Source: an uncultured Roseburia sp.
Lineage (GTDB): Bacteria > Bacillota > Clostridia > Lachnospirales > Lachnospiraceae
NCBI GenBank assembly: GCA_900550935.1
Contig: URUD01000001.1
Coordinates: 62,001-126,000 of the forward strand
DNA length: 64,000 nt
Direction of reading: 5' to 3'
Shown here: in pieces, positions 55,799-64,000 of the stretch
Position numbering within the stretch: the stretch's first letter is position 1
Layout: each line of letters begins with the position of its first letter
Position numbers and translations under genes: made by a program
Notes under the pieces: model-generated
Databases searched by the model: none
What the model saw: the letters and a program-made list of their open reading frames with translations, nothing else
What the model was told of the DNA's origin: nothing

Positions 55799-57192
55799 GA
55801 ATAGGAGAATTATTGCGGCTTGTCTGGATGAATATCACACAGAATAAGTTCAAGACGATTATGACATCGATCGGTATCATCGTAGGTGCGGCAACGATCG
55901 TTATGGTGATCGCCATAGGAAAAGGTGGAAAAGAGGACGTGGCAGATCAGTTTAAAAACCTGAATGCAGGTGCCATTGACATTTCCTACGATGGCGGAAA
56001 CAGCAATGAAAAAAGCAGCTCTGATGATGGCGGCGGAGGCGGCATGGGCATGCCATCCGGTGGTGCACCGGGCGGTGCTCCGGGAGGAAATTCGTCGGGC
56101 GGCGGAGGAAATGCACCAGGCGGGGATCCACCGGGAGGCTCGGATGCTTCCGGTGGGGATTTTCCTGGAGGCGGTATGTTTTTCGGCGGTCAGGATATGG
56201 AAGAGCGGATGAATCAGGAAAATATTACACTGGATGAAGATGACCTCGACGATATCGAGACATTTACCAGCGGGATTTCAGATGCCACCATTTCCTATAC
56301 GACCAGAGCATCGGTGGATGGTGGAGATTTAGACGAAGCCGCAACTTATACGATCGCGGGAGTAAAAGAAAATTATGCGGATATGAGCAATCTTTCGGTG
56401 GCAGTTGGAGATTTTATTCTGGCATCGGATGATGAAAACAAAGAGAAAGTGTGCGTGCTTGGTGCCTCTGTGGCAGAAGAAATATTTGGAAGCAGTATAG
56501 ACGCCTATGGCAGTGTGATCTATATTGATGAGCGTTCCTATGTGGTAAATGGAGTGCTCGAATCGATGGGAACGGTTGCTTCCGGGATCAGCCCGGATGA
56601 TTCGGTCTTTATCCCATATGACACCGGAGTCAAATACCTGGTGGGAACGAAAGTCAATCCGACCATCACGGTACTGGCGGAGGATGTCACGAATATTGAC
56701 GGTGTGATCGCAGAGGTAACAGATGTGCTGGCGCAGAGCTATCCAAACGCCGAATTTACATTTGAAGACGCGGGAAGCAAAATGGAAGCGGCATCTGCAT
56801 CCAATGATATTTTAACCATGCTTCTGATCGCAATGGCGGCGATTGTATTCCTCGTAGGAGGGATCGGCATTATGAATGTCCTCTTTGTTTCGGTAAAAGA
56901 GAGAACCAATGAGATCGGTATCTTAAAAGCGATCGGCTGTTCACAGGGAAATATCCTGATGGAGTTTTTACTGGAAGCGGCGGCGATCAGTCTGATCGGA
57001 GGCGCGTTGGGCATTGCAGCTAGCCTTCTTGTGACACCGATCGCAAGATATTTTGGTGTACGCGTGGAACTTTCCGCGGCAGCATTTCTGATCGCATTGC
57101 TCTTTGCCATCGGAACCGGTACGCTGTTTGGATTTTATCCGGCGTATAAGGCTTCAAAATTAGTTCCGGTTGAGGCACTCAGTGCAGAGTAG
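55795..57192 (+). CDS. MacB-type ABC transporter permease with Gly/Pro-rich insert
   Basis: 465 residues. N-terminal helix with MTSIGIIVGAATIVMVIAIG, a large external domain and three C-terminal FtsX helices (TMLLIAMAAIVFLVGGIGIM; VSVKERTNEIGILKAIG). Residues about 79-131 are an unusual low-complexity insert dominated by Gly, Pro and Ser in the external domain; such a region is not part of standard MacB. Its codons (GGC, GGA) are mixed, so it is not a simple repeat expansion. The matching ATPase is two genes downstream. Confidence 0.9.
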   Translation: MRIGELLRLVWMNITQNKFKTIMTSIGIIVGAATIVMVIAIGKGGKEDVADQFKNLNAGAIDISYDGGNSNEKSSSDDGGGGGMGMPSGGAPGGAPGGNSSGGGGNAPGGDPPGGSDASGGDFPGGGMFFGGQDMEERMNQENITLDEDDLDDIETFTSGISDATISYTTRASVDGGDLDEAATYTIAGVKENYADMSNLSVAVGDFILASDDENKEKVCVLGASVAEEIFGSSIDAYGSVIYIDERSYVVNGVLESMGTVASGISPDDSVFIPYDTGVKYLVGTKVNPTITVLAEDVTNIDGVIAEVTDVLAQSYPNAEFTFEDAGSKMEAASASNDILTMLLIAMAAIVFLVGGIGIMNVLFVSVKERTNEIGILKAIGCSQGNILMEFLLEAAAISLIGGALGIAASLLVTPIARYFGVRVELSAAAFLIALLFAIGTGTLFGFYPAYKASKLVPVEALSAE

Positions 57193-57200
57193 GAGAGAAG

Positions 57201-57842
57201 ATGAAGAAAACAGGAAAATTCAGGCATAAAAAAGTGGGGATCGGAGTCGCACTGTCCGCAGCGTTAGTGCTGGTGCTTTTTATTGCATCGGATGCGTTCG
57301 GCAGTGTGAGTGCATCGGATACGGTAGCATTGTCAGCAGGACAGAGCTTGGTCTATGCAACGATCACCTCGATCGAAGGAAATGAGATCACCTATACCAA
57401 GATCGATTCGGATGTGGCGGAGGAACTGTTAAAACGTCAGGAAGAGGAAGAGAGCCAGAAAGATGAAACGAAGAAGGATGAGAGCCAGACAAAGGATCAG
57501 TCGTCAGGAGATCATGCAGATGCAGGGATGCCATCAGGTGGGGAAATGCCAGCAGGTACGGATAGTACAGACAGATCACAGCAGGGCGAGATGACAGAAA
57601 ATGCGTCCTCCGATGAGTCAACAGAGACATCGGATGCGCAGTCGCAGCCTGCTATGTCACCGAACATGCAGTCGCAGGGCGAGAGCGTTACGGCGCAGAT
57701 CCCGGTTGGAACGACCGTTCATACGACGACAGATACGACGACCACTTTTTCAAGATTACGGTCGGGGGATTTTATCAAGATCTTACTGGATACCGATGCA
57801 GATGGAGATCAGGTGATATCGGAAATCTGGATGCTACAGTAA
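57201..57842 (+). CDS. Exported low-complexity protein of the exporter operon
   Basis: 213 residues. A basic start (MKKTGKFRHKK), one hydrophobic segment (VGIGVALSAALVLVLFIA) and an external part. That part has a small beta-like piece (VYATITSIEGNEITYTKID), a long disordered Gln/Glu/Ser/Asp/Met-rich middle (about 70-165, with MPSGGEMPAG echoing the permease insert), and a second beta piece (FSRLRSGDFIKILLDTDADG). I do not recognise a family. Placed between permease and ATPase genes, it probably works with the exporter. Confidence 0.75.
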   Translation: MKKTGKFRHKKVGIGVALSAALVLVLFIASDAFGSVSASDTVALSAGQSLVYATITSIEGNEITYTKIDSDVAEELLKRQEEEESQKDETKKDESQTKDQSSGDHADAGMPSGGEMPAGTDSTDRSQQGEMTENASSDESTETSDAQSQPAMSPNMQSQGESVTAQIPVGTTVHTTTDTTTTFSRLRSGDFIKILLDTDADGDQVISEIWMLQ

Positions 57843-57860
57843 AAGGAAGGAGATACACGA

Positions 57861-58559
57861 ATGGATGCGGCAGAAACAATAATTACAATGGATAAGATCA
57901 ACAAATCCTACCAGATGGGACAAAGCAGTCTTCATGTTTTAAAAGATGTGTCTCTTTCGGTACAAAAAGGAGAATATCTTGCCATTTTGGGACCATCCGG
58001 TTCCGGAAAAAGTACGCTGATGAACATCATCGGATGTATGGATGTGATGGATAGCGGTACTTATGATCTGGACGGCGTGGCAGTGGAACATGCAAAAGAA
58101 AAAGATCTGGTCAACATCCGCAATCAGAAGATCGGATTTATCTTTCAAAAATATCATCTGATCCCAACCTATAATGTTCTTCAGAACATCGTCATGCCTC
58201 TTCTGATGCGTGGCATGACGTTAAAGGATGCGAAAGAGGCGAGCATGGAAACAATCGAAATGCTGGGGCTTTCCGAAAGGATCGACCATAAACCGAATGA
58301 GCTTTCCGGTGGACAGCAGCAGAGGGTTGCGATCGCAAGAGCGTTAGTCGGACAGCCAGCCATCCTTTTAGCGGATGAGCCCACCGGTGCGTTAGACCGT
58401 AACAGTGGAAAAGAAGTCTTAAAGCTGTTCCAGAGACTGCATGATATGGGCAATACCATCGTAATGATCACGCATGATCTGGGGGTCGCAGAGCACGCGG
58501 AACGAGTCGTGAGGATCGTGGATGGAGAACTGTTTGGAGTGTCGGACACAAGACAGTAA
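57861..58559 (+). CDS. MacB/LolD-type ABC transporter ATPase
   Basis: 232 residues. Walker A GPSGSGKST, Q-loop FIFQKYHLIPTYNVLQN, signature LSGGQQQRVAIARAL, Walker B ILLADEPTGALD and H-loop ITHDL: the full set for LolD/MacB-type ATPases. AAGGAG lies 11 bases before the ATG. It powers the permease two genes upstream. A terminator follows, ending the five-gene unit. Confidence 0.95.
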   Translation: MDAAETIITMDKINKSYQMGQSSLHVLKDVSLSVQKGEYLAILGPSGSGKSTLMNIIGCMDVMDSGTYDLDGVAVEHAKEKDLVNIRNQKIGFIFQKYHLIPTYNVLQNIVMPLLMRGMTLKDAKEASMETIEMLGLSERIDHKPNELSGGQQQRVAIARALVGQPAILLADEPTGALDRNSGKEVLKLFQRLHDMGNTIVMITHDLGVAEHAERVVRIVDGELFGVSDTRQ

Positions 58560-58593
58560 AGAACTTTCAGAGAACTGTAACTATAAATATCAA

Positions 58594-58628
58594 AAAACAC
58601 ATCACAGCCGTGATGTGTTTTGCTTTTT
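58594..58628 (+). terminator. Terminator after the exporter operon
   Basis: AAAACACATCAC (58594-58605) pairs with GTGATGTGTTTT (58610-58621) over a 4-base loop, followed by GCTTTTT. It also faces the minus-strand gene that ends at 58639 and may serve both. Confidence 0.88.
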
Positions 58629-58638
58629 ATGTATTATC

Positions 58639-59154
58639 TTATTTCTTTTTCTTCGAAGTCTTTGTCTTGTTCAGCTCGGCTTTTTCTTTCTCCAGCTCTT
58701 TGTTTGCCTTTACGGCTTTATCCTTTAAGCGGGCACGCCAGCTCTTTTTGCCTTCCGGTTTTTCTAATGGTCCGCGGACACCGGTTACCTTGGTGATGTA
58801 AATACCACTGACGGTTGCTTTTACTTCTTTTTTGACCGGAATGAGATCAAAAACGGACTCATCTGCGATCAGGGACATTACCTTTGGTCCGACCTTTGCT
58901 TTTACGATCGGCAGTTTGGAACGGCGCATCAGCTTTGGAGTCTGGTCGATGACAACCTGAGGAAGTCCGGATTCGGTAATGCGCATTCGCTTTTTATCTA
59001 TAATCAGCATGGAAACAGTCTGTGCAGCGGCTGCTAACTGTGCATCCTGCTCTTCTTTCTTTTTCTGTGCCTTTTTGCCAAGAAAATACAGGACGATCAG
59101 TCCGATAATCAATACGGCTAAAATTACCAATAAAACGATTGTGAGCGTACTCAT
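58639..59154 (-). CDS. Membrane-anchored protein of unknown function
   Basis: 171 residues: one N-terminal helix (LTIVLLVILAVLIIGLIVLY), a basic-acidic linker (GKKAQKKKEEQDAQ), a compact beta-rich domain (SMLIIDKKRMRITESGLPQV to GIYITKVTGVRGP) and a Lys-rich tail. No known motif; it looks cytoplasmic and anchored. AGGAGG lies 6 bases before the ATG. Convergent with the exporter operon, divergent from the PPIase gene across 210 bp. Confidence 0.78.
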   Translation of the reverse strand: MSTLTIVLLVILAVLIIGLIVLYFLGKKAQKKKEEQDAQLAAAAQTVSMLIIDKKRMRITESGLPQVVIDQTPKLMRRSKLPIVKAKVGPKVMSLIADESVFDLIPVKKEVKATVSGIYITKVTGVRGPLEKPEGKKSWRARLKDKAVKANKELEKEKAELNKTKTSKKKK

Positions 59155-59364
59155 GGTTTATCCTCCTAAATTCAGTCTGCATAATATTGTAGCATTGATT
59201 CCGTGAAAAAGCAATCCAAAACCATACTATGATTGCGAAAACTTTGTGAAAACTTCGGGCTACGGCTTTTATTTTGTGAAGAATTGTGGTATGTTAATAA
59301 GGTTAGTGTGAGAAATCAAAACATGCTCGCAGAGGACAGACAGAATTTGGAAAGGAAAAAAAGT

Positions 59365-60588
59365 ATGAAAAAGAAAGTAGTAGCACTTTTACTTGTCGCT
59401 ATGATGGCAGTAACTGCAACCGGCTGTGGAAACAAAGGAACGACCGATAATGTTCCGGGCACAGAGGCAGTGGAAGCAACCGAAAGTACAACAGATGTAA
59501 CATATGAGACACCTTCTTTTGATGTAAACCCTTCAGATTACGTGACACTTTGTGATTACAGTAATATCGAAGTAAACATTACTGGTGACTATACCGTAGA
59601 TGATGCAAAAGTAAAGGATTATTTTTCACAGATCTTTACGAACTATGGACCATTCTACACGGCAGATGATACCAAAACAACGGTAGAAGAGGGCGATATC
59701 GTCAACGTAGATTATGTTGGAAAACTGGATGGAGAGGCATTTGACGGCGGAAGTGCCGAGAACCAGAACATCGATGTTTACAACAACTCCGCGGCAGGCG
59801 GTGGAAGTGGCTATATTGATGGATTTACGGATGGTTTAAAGGGAGCCAAAGTCGGCGATGTGATTGACTGTAATGTGACTTTCCCGGAGGATTACACAGC
59901 AGAAAACCTTGCAGGAAAAGAAGTCGTATTTACCTTTACGGTTAATTCCATCCAGAAAGAGATGGCACTGGATGACGTAGATGACAATTTTGCAAAAGAG
60001 CAGTTTAACGTGGATACGGTAGACGAAATGTACGACCAGATCGCAAGCATGTTAAAGAGCAGCGCAGAGAGCACCAAGATGTCAGATACCTACAGTGCAA
60101 TCCAGGATTACCTGTTAGAAAACTGTAAAGTTGAAGTGCCGGAAGATTATCTTTCTGCCCGTGTCAATGACTATGAGAAACAGTTCGTGCAGAGCAAATT
60201 AAGCGGAAATGCAGACGGACTCGAGGATTACTTGAGTAGCAACTACAATATGACACTTGATGAGGCAAGAAATGAGTGGACCGAGGGCATGAAAAAGAAC
60301 ATCCAGATGGAGTTCATCATGCAGACCATCGCAGAAAAAGAAAATCTTTCACTGGATGAAGACGGTTACAACACTTACATCCAGAATATGATCAGCAACA
60401 ACGGATTTGATTCAGAGGAAGCACTGTATCAGAATTATGGTTATAACGATCCTGCTTTTGGAGAGAAATATTTAAAACAGATCTATGTGGACAACCTTGC
60501 ACTCGACCAGATCAGGGAGAATGCCGTTGTCAATGAGACTGCCGCAGAGAGCACAGAGGCGGTAACAGAAACAGAGACAGAAGAATAA
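59365..60588 (+). CDS. Exported trigger-factor-like peptidyl-prolyl isomerase lipoprotein
   Basis: 407 residues. Signal sequence with lipobox (MAVTATGCGN; Cys at about 23), so it should be anchored outside the membrane. A Thr/Glu linker, then an FKBP-type domain (about 108-195: VEEGDIVNVDYVGKLDGEAF, FTDGLKGAKVGDVI) and a helical C-terminal region like trigger factor's chaperone arms. It lacks the N-terminal ribosome-binding domain of true trigger factor. GGAAAGG precedes the ATG at 59365; the longer frame from 59233 is not used. Likely folds exported proteins. Confidence 0.9.
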   Translation: MKKKVVALLLVAMMAVTATGCGNKGTTDNVPGTEAVEATESTTDVTYETPSFDVNPSDYVTLCDYSNIEVNITGDYTVDDAKVKDYFSQIFTNYGPFYTADDTKTTVEEGDIVNVDYVGKLDGEAFDGGSAENQNIDVYNNSAAGGGSGYIDGFTDGLKGAKVGDVIDCNVTFPEDYTAENLAGKEVVFTFTVNSIQKEMALDDVDDNFAKEQFNVDTVDEMYDQIASMLKSSAESTKMSDTYSAIQDYLLENCKVEVPEDYLSARVNDYEKQFVQSKLSGNADGLEDYLSSNYNMTLDEARNEWTEGMKKNIQMEFIMQTIAEKENLSLDEDGYNTYIQNMISNNGFDSEEALYQNYGYNDPAFGEKYLKQIYVDNLALDQIRENAVVNETAAESTEAVTETETEE

Positions 60589-60661
60589 AAGCATTGCTTT
60601 TTTTGCCGGGTACGGCTAAGATAGGGATTAGAGAAAACGATTGTTTCAGGAGGATACAATT

Positions 60662-62053
60662 ATGGATATGGTAAATATAAGGGATTTATTCCGTAAACAG
60701 GAAGAATATGCAGACCAGACAGTAGCGATTGGAGGATGGGTCAGAAGCATCCGTAATTCCAAGAATTTTGGATTTATCGTGGTAAATGACGGAACTTTCT
60801 TCGAGCCGGTACAGGTTGTATATTCCAACGTATTAGAGAACTTTGACGAAGTAGAAAAATTAAATGTCGGAGCAGCGATCCTTGTAACAGGAAAAATGGT
60901 AGAGACACCGGGAACCAAACAGCCATTTGAGATCCAGGCAGAGCAGATTGTGGTCGAGGGTGCATCTACACCAGATTATCCGTTACAGAAAAAGAAACAC
61001 AGCTTTGAATATTTAAGAACGATCTCACACTTACGTCCGAGAACAAATACCTTTGAAGCGGTATTCCGTGTACGTTCCCTGATCGCATATGCGATCCATA
61101 AATTCTTCCAGGAGAGAGACTTCGTTTATGTGCACACACCACTGATCACCGGAAGTGACTGCGAAGGTGCGGGCGAGATGTTCCAGGTAACAACCATGGA
61201 TCTTGCCAATGTGCCAAAGAACGCAGATGGAAGCGTAGATTACAGCAAGGACTTCTTTAATAAGCCGACCAACCTGACCGTTAGTGGACAGTTAAACGGC
61301 GAGACCTATGCGATGGCATTCAAAAACATCTACACCTTTGGACCTACTTTCCGTGCGGAAAATTCCAATACAACAAGACATGCAGCAGAGTTCTGGATGA
61401 TCGAACCGGAGATCGCATTTGCAGACTTAGAGGATGATATGATCTTAGCAGAGAGCATGTTAAAATACATCATCAGCTATGTATTAGAGAATGCACCAGA
61501 GGAGATGGCATTCTTCAACAACTTCATTGACAAAGGACTCTTAGAGAGATTGAACAACGTTGTTAATTCCGATTTTGCCCGCGTAACTTACACAGAGGCA
61601 ATCGAGATTTTAGAGAAACACAACGACAAGTTCGAATACAAAGTATCCTGGGGCGCAGACTTACAGACCGAGCATGAGCGTTATCTGACCGAGGAAATTT
61701 ACAAACGTCCGGTATTCGTAACGGATTATCCGAAGGAGATCAAAGCATTCTATATGAAGATGAACGATGATGGAAAGACCGTTGCAGCCGTTGACTGTCT
61801 GGTGCCTGGCATTGGTGAGATCATCGGAGGAAGCCAGAGAGAGGACGATTATGATAAGCTGTTAGAGCGTATCAAAGAACTGGGACTGAACGAGGAAGAT
61901 TATCAGTTCTATCTGGACTTAAGAAAATATGGTTCTGCAAGACATGCAGGATTTGGTCTTGGATTTGAGAGATGCGTAATGTACTTAACCGGTATGTCCA
62001 ACATCCGTGATGTCATCCCATTCCCAAGAACTGTAAACAACTGCGATTTATAA
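60662..62053 (+). CDS. asnS: Asparagine-tRNA ligase
   Basis: 463-residue class IIb synthetase that charges tRNA-Asn. N-terminal OB fold ([20 protein letters not shown]), motif 2 segment [20 protein letters not shown] and motif 3 ([15 protein letters not shown], then [13 protein letters not shown]), typical AsnRS rather than AspRS. AGGAGG ends 8 bases before the ATG at 60662; an earlier ATG at 60641 lies before this binding site. Its upstream gap (73 bp) has no clear promoter, so it may share the PPIase transcript. Confidence 0.97.
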   Translation: MDMVNIRDLFRKQEEYADQTVAIGGWVRSIRNSKNFGFIVVNDGTFFEPVQVVYSNVLENFDEVEKLNVGAAILVTGKMVETPGTKQPFEIQAEQIVVEGASTPDYPLQKKKHSFEYLRTISHLRPRTNTFEAVFRVRSLIAYAIHKFFQERDFVYVHTPLITGSDCEGAGEMFQVTTMDLANVPKNADGSVDYSKDFFNKPTNLTVSGQLNGETYAMAFKNIYTFGPTFRAENSNTTRHAAEFWMIEPEIAFADLEDDMILAESMLKYIISYVLENAPEEMAFFNNFIDKGLLERLNNVVNSDFARVTYTEAIEILEKHNDKFEYKVSWGADLQTEHERYLTEEIYKRPVFVTDYPKEIKAFYMKMNDDGKTVAAVDCLVPGIGEIIGGSQREDDYDKLLERIKELGLNEEDYQFYLDLRKYGSARHAGFGLGFERCVMYLTGMSNIRDVIPFPRTVNNCDL

Positions 62054-62063
62054 AATCTGTATC

Positions 62064-62101
62064 AAAAGGCGAAACTTCTGGAAATGGAGGGGTCGCCTTT
62101 T
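62064..62101 (+). terminator. Weak terminator after asnS
   Basis: AAAAGGCGA (62064-62072) pairs with TCGCCTTTT (62093-62101) across a 20-base loop; no long T run follows. Confidence 0.55.
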
Positions 62102-62121
62102 CATAAATACGGGGAGCAGAT

Positions 62122-63000
62122 ATGAGATATTTATTAGAAAATGAACAGTTAAAAGTGGAGATCGACTCGTTTGGAGCAGAGATAAAATCCGTACAGCGGA
62201 AATCAGATGCGCGCGAATATATGTGGTGCGGCGATAAAAAATACTGGGGCAGGACGTCACCGGTATTGTTCCCGTTTGTCGGTGTGCCAAAAGACAAAGA
62301 GTATCGCTATGAGGGAAAAACTTATTCCATGGGACAGCACGGATTTGCCAGAGACATGGAATTTACGCTGGAAAAACAGGGAAAAGATGAGATCTGGTTC
62401 GTACTGCATGAGACAGAAGAAACCCTGGCAAAATATCCGTTTACTTTTACACTTCACATCGGGTACCGGTTGTTGAAAAATGAACTTACAGTCTGCTGGA
62501 AGGTGGAAAACACGAATAAAAAAGAGATGTACTTTTCCATCGGTGCACATCCGGCATTTAACTGTCCATTACAGGGAGAGGCAGATAAAAACGGCTATGG
62601 CTTACGGTTTGGCGGACTGACCGATACGCTGCATCATCATGGGAATACCAAAGACGGTCTTGCTATCATGGAGGATGAAGTGCTTCCATTAAAAGATGGC
62701 TGTGTGACATTCACATCTGGATTTTTTGACCGCTGTACTTATATGGTAGAAGGAGCGCAGACCAAGGAAGTGTCACTGCTCGATCAAACCGGGGCACCGT
62801 ATGTAATCGTATCGTTTGATACGCCATTATTTGCCGTCTGGTCGCCGGAAGAGAAAAACGCACCGTTTGTCTGCATCGAGCCGTGGTATGGCAGATGTGA
62901 TGCCGTGGATTTTAACGGAACCTTACAGGAGCGGGATTACGAGAACAGACTGGAAGCAGGGAAAACATTTGAAACAGAATATCAGATTCGTTTTTGCTAA
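62122..63000 (+). CDS. Aldose 1-epimerase family protein (LacX-like)
   Basis: 292-residue beta-sandwich protein of the galactose mutarotase superfamily. Marks: FGAEIKSVQRKSD near the start, HGFARDMEF, SIGAHPAFNCPL with the conserved His, and CIEPWYGRCD with the catalytic-type Glu. It may convert anomers of aldoses or hexose phosphates; LacX members have no firm substrate. It follows asnS by 68 bases and is closed by a strong hairpin. Confidence 0.9.
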   Translation: MRYLLENEQLKVEIDSFGAEIKSVQRKSDAREYMWCGDKKYWGRTSPVLFPFVGVPKDKEYRYEGKTYSMGQHGFARDMEFTLEKQGKDEIWFVLHETEETLAKYPFTFTLHIGYRLLKNELTVCWKVENTNKKEMYFSIGAHPAFNCPLQGEADKNGYGLRFGGLTDTLHHHGNTKDGLAIMEDEVLPLKDGCVTFTSGFFDRCTYMVEGAQTKEVSLLDQTGAPYVIVSFDTPLFAVWSPEEKNAPFVCIEPWYGRCDAVDFNGTLQERDYENRLEAGKTFETEYQIRFC

Positions 63001-63013
63001 AACAGGTCATAGG

Positions 63014-63049
63014 AAAAGGAGAGGCATACGCATATGCTCCTCCTTTTTT
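63014..63049 (+). terminator. Intrinsic terminator after the LacX-like gene
   Basis: AAAAGGAG..GCATA (63014-63028) pairs with TATGC..CTCCTTTT (63033-63047) with two central mismatches, a 4-base loop and a T run. Confidence 0.85.
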
Positions 63050-63088
63050 GCATATAGTGTAGGACAATGGCGTGTGGAGGGAAAAGGA

Positions 63089-63478
63089 TTGCAGAATAAT
63101 AAAATGAAAGCAAGAGATGCAAAGCAGAATCCGGCAAACGTGATCTTTCTGGCAGTATTTGTGATGTTTGTCATCAGTGGCCTGTTACTGCTTTTACTGG
63201 CGATGCTGCTGTTTAAGCTGGAACTGAGCGAGGAAATGGTAAAGGTCGGCATTGTTGTGATCTATGTGGTTTCGGGACTGGTCGGCGGACTGATCATGGG
63301 AAAGCGGATGAGGGAACAGAAATTCCTATGGGGGCTTGCGGCAGGATCAATCTATTTTGCCCTTTTGCTTGTGATGTCATTGCTTTTTAAGGGAGATATC
63401 GAATTTGAACTTTCGAGAGTACTTACCACCGCAATCTTATGTATGGCATCCGGCATGGCAGGCGGCATGATAAGCTAA
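63089..63478 (+). CDS. TIGR04086/DUF3792-family membrane protein
   Basis: About 129 residues with four hydrophobic helices (VIFLAVFVMFVISGLLLLLL; VGIVVIYVVSGLVGGLIMG; FLWGLAAGSIYFALLLVMS; and a Gly-rich end ASGMAGGMIS), the pattern of the TIGR04086 family of Clostridia. GGAGG at 63076-63080 is 8 bases from a TTG at 63089, the likely start; ATG 63104 is the alternative. The much longer open frame from 62816 crosses the LacX gene and a terminator. Function unknown. Confidence 0.8.
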   Translation: MQNNKMKARDAKQNPANVIFLAVFVMFVISGLLLLLLAMLLFKLELSEEMVKVGIVVIYVVSGLVGGLIMGKRMREQKFLWGLAAGSIYFALLLVMSLLFKGDIEFELSRVLTTAILCMASGMAGGMIS

Positions 63479-63495
63479 GGGACGGGAGAAACAAA

Positions 63496-63524
63496 TTGAC
63501 AAGGGATAGAATGTGTAATAGACT
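63496..63524 (+). promoter_or_regulatory. Putative promoter of the Big2-domain gene
   Basis: A perfect -35 TTGACA (63496-63501), 17 bases and a weak -10 TAGACT (63519-63524), 48 bases before the start codon. Confidence 0.55.
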
Positions 63525-63571
63525 GAGAGTATAAAATTTAATAAAAACTTAAGAAAAAGGGAGGAAAATCC

Positions 63572-64000
63572 ATGAGTGATTGGAAAAGAAGAATTGCCGT
63601 ATTTTTATGTATGGTAATGACACTGACCACGGTCTTTTGTATGACACCACAGCAGGAAGTACAGGCGGCATCCGGTAAGGTCAAATTCAGCTGGTCGATC
63701 GGAACAAGCTGGAACTATGAGCAAAGCACCGGAAAATACAGCGAGAGCAAATGCCCGGTTGCAGTTGTGATCGGACAGGAAGATTTATACATCGGAGATT
63801 ATGTATATGCAGTACAGACAGGAAAGACATATAAATATTATGGTTGTCTGTCTACACAGAGTGGCGTTACCTACGCAAGCAGCAACCGCAATGTGATCGC
63901 AGTGGATCAGTATGGTAAATTAACCGTTAAAAAAGTCGGAACTTCAACGATCACATTAAAATTCAAAGGAAAATCAAGCAAGGTCAAATTAACAGCAGTA
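63572..64000 (+). CDS. Secreted protein with Big2 domain, N-terminal part (cut by window edge)
   Basis: 143 codons are visible and the frame is open at the right edge. A signal peptide (MSDWKRRIAVFLCMVMTLTT, cleavage probably near VQAA at 34-37) precedes a first region of unknown type (FSWSIGTSWNYEQSTG) and a bacterial Ig-like Big2 fold (YASSNRNVIAVDQYGKLTVK, then VGTSTITLKF). Such domains occur in surface-bound or secreted proteins of Lachnospiraceae. GGGAGG lies 8 bases before the ATG. The function of the rest cannot be judged. Confidence 0.85.
   Translation, partial: MSDWKRRIAVFLCMVMTLTTVFCMTPQQEVQAASGKVKFSWSIGTSWNYEQSTGKYSESKCPVAVVIGQEDLYIGDYVYAVQTGKTYKYYGCLSTQSGVTYASSNRNVIAVDQYGKLTVKKVGTSTITLKFKGKSSKVKLTAV

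Noticed and set aside
55960..56212. CRISPR or tandem DNA repeat in the permease gene
   Set aside because: The Gly-rich stretch repeats at the protein level with variable codons; there are no equal-length DNA repeats and spacers.
1..64000. Prophage, integrative element or transposase
   Set aside because: No integrase, transposase, capsid, relaxase or attachment-type repeat was seen, despite the composition change at 23.5-38.1 kb.

Overview
The window reads as chromosomal DNA of a Gram-positive, endospore-lineage gut anaerobe of the Lachnospiraceae, most like Roseburia. This is inferred from gene content (SpoVA proteins, intracellular glycoside hydrolases with a GPH symporter, CIRCE-controlled clpB, Lachnospiraceae-type small membrane proteins) and from codon use; no rRNA gene is present to confirm it. 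I see no tRNA, rRNA, CRISPR array, transposase or integrase. Genes are dense, and the only gene-free stretch above 300 bp (13512-13891) holds a large imperfect palindrome.

Layout. 1-12 kb is housekeeping: the end of a Ca/Na antiporter, a secreted GH114-like protein, clpB behind a CIRCE operator, a coupled patatin/MATE pair on the minus strand, dnaE, pfkA and a SpoU-type methyltransferase. 12-19 kb holds a PfoR/PTS-IIC-like membrane protein, a small alarmone synthetase translationally coupled to a GGDEF-EAL protein, an ABC-F ATPase and an Rrf2 regulator. 19-35 kb is the sugar region: an AraC regulator and rhaB-rhaA-rhaD, then a convergent AraC regulator and a divergent operon of GPH symporter, GH2, GH1, GH43, TIM-barrel isomerase and GH78 alpha-L-rhamnosidase. 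None of these enzymes has a signal peptide, so the likely scheme is uptake of a small rhamnoside, cytoplasmic trimming by the four hydrolases, and entry of released rhamnose into RhaA-RhaB-RhaD. 35-38 kb is an AT-rich two-component system and a frameshifted epimerase that ends abruptly against a decapitated sufS; sufU remains intact.

39-43.5 kb carries two MATE transporters and an AraC regulator behind a promoter followed at once by a terminator-like hairpin. 43.6-49.4 kb has a split ThrE-type exporter and spoVAA-spoVAB, then a separately promoted unit with a second GH2 enzyme and spoVAC; spoVAD and spoVAE are not next to it. 49.3-52.6 kb holds a divergent GGDEF sensor and a chemoreceptor. 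52.8-58.6 kb is a five-gene MacB-like export system with two adaptor proteins, a permease with a Gly/Pro-rich insert, an exported low-complexity protein and an ATPase. 58.6-64 kb returns to housekeeping: an anchored hypothetical protein, an exported trigger-factor-like PPIase lipoprotein, asnS, an aldose-epimerase-like protein, a small membrane protein and the start of a Big2-domain secreted protein.

The items most worth a second look are the two-adaptor exporter with its low-complexity companion, the broken suf locus with its base-composition boundary, the spoVA locus interrupted by a glycosidase, the 190-bp palindrome and the promoter-hairpin leader before the MATE pair.
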